The notes below the pieces were generated by a model. The model did no database searches, had not been told where the DNA came from, and saw only the letters and a list, made by a program, of their open reading frames with translations. From the NCBI RefSeq assembly GCF_001689125.2, contig NZ_CP015405.2, forward strand, positions 4,428,501 through 4,492,500: a DNA stretch of 64,000 nucleotides. The letters are read 5' to 3'. The translations under genes were made by a program, and so were the position numbers. Shown here one piece after another: positions 62,164-64,000 of the stretch (the stretch's first letter is position 1; each line of letters opens with the position of its first letter). Source of the DNA: Blautia pseudococcoides. GTDB lineage: Bacteria > Bacillota > Clostridia > Lachnospirales > Lachnospiraceae.

Positions 62164-64000
62164 ATGGCTAAAAGAAAAACAATGAAAGTCTCGGAGATGG
62201 ACCGCTATTTATTCGGAGAAGGAACACATTATGAAATCTATAAGCTGATGGGTGCACATCCCACAACACAGCGGGGCAAAGACGGCGTATATTTCGCCGT
62301 CTGGGCGCCTCACGCCGAATCGGTATCCGTTGTGGGAGATTTTAACAAATGGGACCCCTACAAAAATGTGATGAAATGTGACAATGACATGGGTATTTTC
62401 CAGCTCTTTGTGCCAAAAGTGCGGGAGGGTGACTTGTACAAATTCTGCATTACCACATACAGCGGCAAGCTGCTCTTCAAGGCAGATCCCTATGCAAACT
62501 ATGCGGAGCACCGCCCCGGTACAGCTTCCTGTGTATATGACATTTCCAAATTCAAATGGGGTGATTCTGTCTGGATGAAAAAACGCCTGGAATTTGATGA
62601 GAAGAAGGATGCCATGTCTATTTATGAGCTGCATCCAGGTTCCTGGAAAAAACATCCGCTTAATGACCGGGATGAGGACGGATTCTATAACTACAGGGAG
62701 CTGGCCCATTCTCTGGCAGACTATATCAAAGAGATGGGGTACACCCATGTGGAGCTGATGGGCATAGCGGAACATCCCTATGACGGTTCCTGGGGATACC
62801 AGGTAACAGGGTATTATGCTCCTACGTCCCGGTACGGAACGCCTGAGGATTTCCAGTATTTTGTAAATTACATGCATAAGAACAAGATTGGTGTGATCCT
62901 TGACTGGGTGCCGGCCCATTTCCCAAAGGATGCCCATGGGCTGGCTGACTTTGACGGAACCCCCACATATGAGTATGCAGACCCCAGAAAAGGCGAGCAT
63001 CCGGACTGGGGGACAAAAGTTTTTGATTACGGCAAAAATGAGGTAAAGAATTTCCTGATCGCCAACGCGCTGTTCTGGATCCAGGAATACCACATTGACG
63101 GACTCCGTGTGGATGCTGTGGCCTCCATGCTGTACCTGGACTACGGAAGAGATGCAGGGCAGTGGATACCAAATAAATACGGGGAAAACAAGAACCTGGA
63201 GGCAATTGAGTTCTTCAAACATTTGAACTCTGTGGTCCTTGGGAAAAACAAAGGCACAGTCATGATCGCAGAGGAATCCACAGCATGGCCTATGGTAACC
63301 GGAAAAGCTGAGGAAGGCGGATTGGGATTCAGCTTAAAATGGAATATGGGCTGGATGCACGACTTCCTGGAGTATATGAAGCTGGACCCATATTTCCGCA
63401 AATATAATCACCATAAGATGACGTTCTCCATGAGTTACGCCTACAGCGAGAACTATGTTCTTGTATTATCTCACGATGAGGTCGTGCATCTGAAATGTTC
63501 CATGATCAACAAGATGCCGGGGCTGGGACAGGACAAGTTTGAGAACCTGAAGGCCGGATACAGCTACATGTTCGGTCATCCGGGCAAAAAACTGCTGTTC
63601 ATGGGACAGGAATTCGGCCAGTTTCAGGAGTGGAGCGAGGCCAGAGAGCTTGACTGGTTCCTGCTGGCAGAGCCGGAACACCAGCAGCTTCAGGCTTATG
63701 TGAAAGAGCTGCTTGCTTTATATAAGAAATATCCGGCCCTTTATGCCAATGATGATAATCAGGAAGGCTTCGAGTGGATCAACGCGGATGATGCGGCGAG
63801 AAGCATCTTCAGTTTTGTGAGAAAGTCTCCTACCGGAAGGAACAATCTGCTGTTTGTCATTAACTACACACCGGTTGCCAGAGAGGATTACCGGGTTGGG
63901 GTGCCGAAAAAGAAACAGTATAAGCTGATCCTGAACAGCAAAGACCCCAGATTCGGCGGAGATACGCCGGTGGAGCAGACGGTCTATAAGGCAGTGAAGA
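62164..64000 (+). CDS. glgB: 1,4-alpha-glucan branching enzyme (partial, 3' end beyond window)
   Basis: 612 codons are present and the frame is still open at the window edge, so only the last few residues are missing. N-terminal CBM48 (VYFAVWAPHAESVSVVGDFNKWD), then the GH13 branching-enzyme barrel with DGSWGYQVTGYYAPTSRYG, nucleophile Asp in DGLRVDAVASMLYLDY, acid Glu in IAEESTAWP and LSHDEVVH. It makes alpha-1,6 branches in glycogen. Start ATG after a GGGGAAGG site. Confidence 0.95.
   Translation, partial: MAKRKTMKVSEMDRYLFGEGTHYEIYKLMGAHPTTQRGKDGVYFAVWAPHAESVSVVGDFNKWDPYKNVMKCDNDMGIFQLFVPKVREGDLYKFCITTYSGKLLFKADPYANYAEHRPGTASCVYDISKFKWGDSVWMKKRLEFDEKKDAMSIYELHPGSWKKHPLNDRDEDGFYNYRELAHSLADYIKEMGYTHVELMGIAEHPYDGSWGYQVTGYYAPTSRYGTPEDFQYFVNYMHKNKIGVILDWVPAHFPKDAHGLADFDGTPTYEYADPRKGEHPDWGTKVFDYGKNEVKNFLIANALFWIQEYHIDGLRVDAVASMLYLDYGRDAGQWIPNKYGENKNLEAIEFFKHLNSVVLGKNKGTVMIAEESTAWPMVTGKAEEGGLGFSLKWNMGWMHDFLEYMKLDPYFRKYNHHKMTFSMSYAYSENYVLVLSHDEVVHLKCSMINKMPGLGQDKFENLKAGYSYMFGHPGKKLLFMGQEFGQFQEWSEARELDWFLLAEPEHQQLQAYVKELLALYKKYPALYANDDNQEGFEWINADDAARSIFSFVRKSPTGRNNLLFVINYTPVAREDYRVGVPKKKQYKLILNSKDPRFGGDTPVEQTVYKAVK

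Overview
The window is 64 kb of a bacterial chromosome, almost all of it on the + strand. Its protein repertoire looks like a gut Lachnospiraceae (Blautia-like Clostridia). This is inferred from a spore-maturation SpmA homologue, a T-box on metG, many ABC sugar importers with YesMN, AraC and LacI regulators, GH2/GH4/GH13/GH42 enzymes, and strong AGGAGG ribosome sites. I see no tRNA, rRNA, IS element, phage gene or CRISPR array.

Layout. 1-4.7 kb: the end of a CapA-like gene, a nitrilase-family hydrolase, SpmA, and two paralogous LacI regulators on the minus strand. 5.1-16.7 kb: one tightly packed 13-gene operon. It holds an SsuA/TauA-type lipoprotein with two permeases and two ATPases, then an SDR, a split transketolase, a zinc alcohol dehydrogenase, homologues of RPE, AraD and TIM, and a LarA-type hydroxyacid racemase. 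16.7-18.1 kb: a cobalamin riboswitch, a DUF4430 protein and an ECF-type S component, probably corrinoid uptake. 18.2-24.2 kb: an amidohydrolase, a rubredoxin-glutamate synthase-like protein, a MATE transporter, and a DapF-like racemase followed by a C39-peptidase-like protein.

24.4-33 kb: galactoside operon (ABC importer, YesN/YesM two-component system, GH42) followed by the wreck of a GH36 alpha-galactosidase and a histidine-free HPr-like gene. 33.4-39.1 kb: an AraC regulator facing an oxidoreductase, two TIM-barrel isomerases and a GPH transporter, an arrangement reminiscent of keto-sugar or C-glycoside catabolism. 39.7-42 kb: T-box and metG. 42.2-49.7 kb: a LacI regulator with three matching operators, GH4, a BadF-type sugar kinase, an ABC importer and a NagB homologue with a Cys-rich N-terminus, which together suggest an amino-sugar glycoside route. 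49.7-54.9 kb: AraC, LacZ (GH2) and a tyrosine-phosphatase-like protein. 54.9-64 kb: a yybP-ykoY (Mn2+) riboswitch before a P-type ATPase, an AI-2E family protein, TatD, an autoregulated TetR, a GH13 enzyme, and GlgB running off the end.

The most interesting element is the 5.1-16.7 kb operon. It carries several enzymes that normally act on phosphosugars but no kinase and no PTS. Its RPE, AraD and TIM homologues keep their catalytic residues while their phosphate-anchoring loops are changed. The importer is of the sulfonate/taurine class. I infer a catabolic route for a sugar-like compound carrying a sulfonate (or carboxylate) instead of phosphate. The substrate is unknown.
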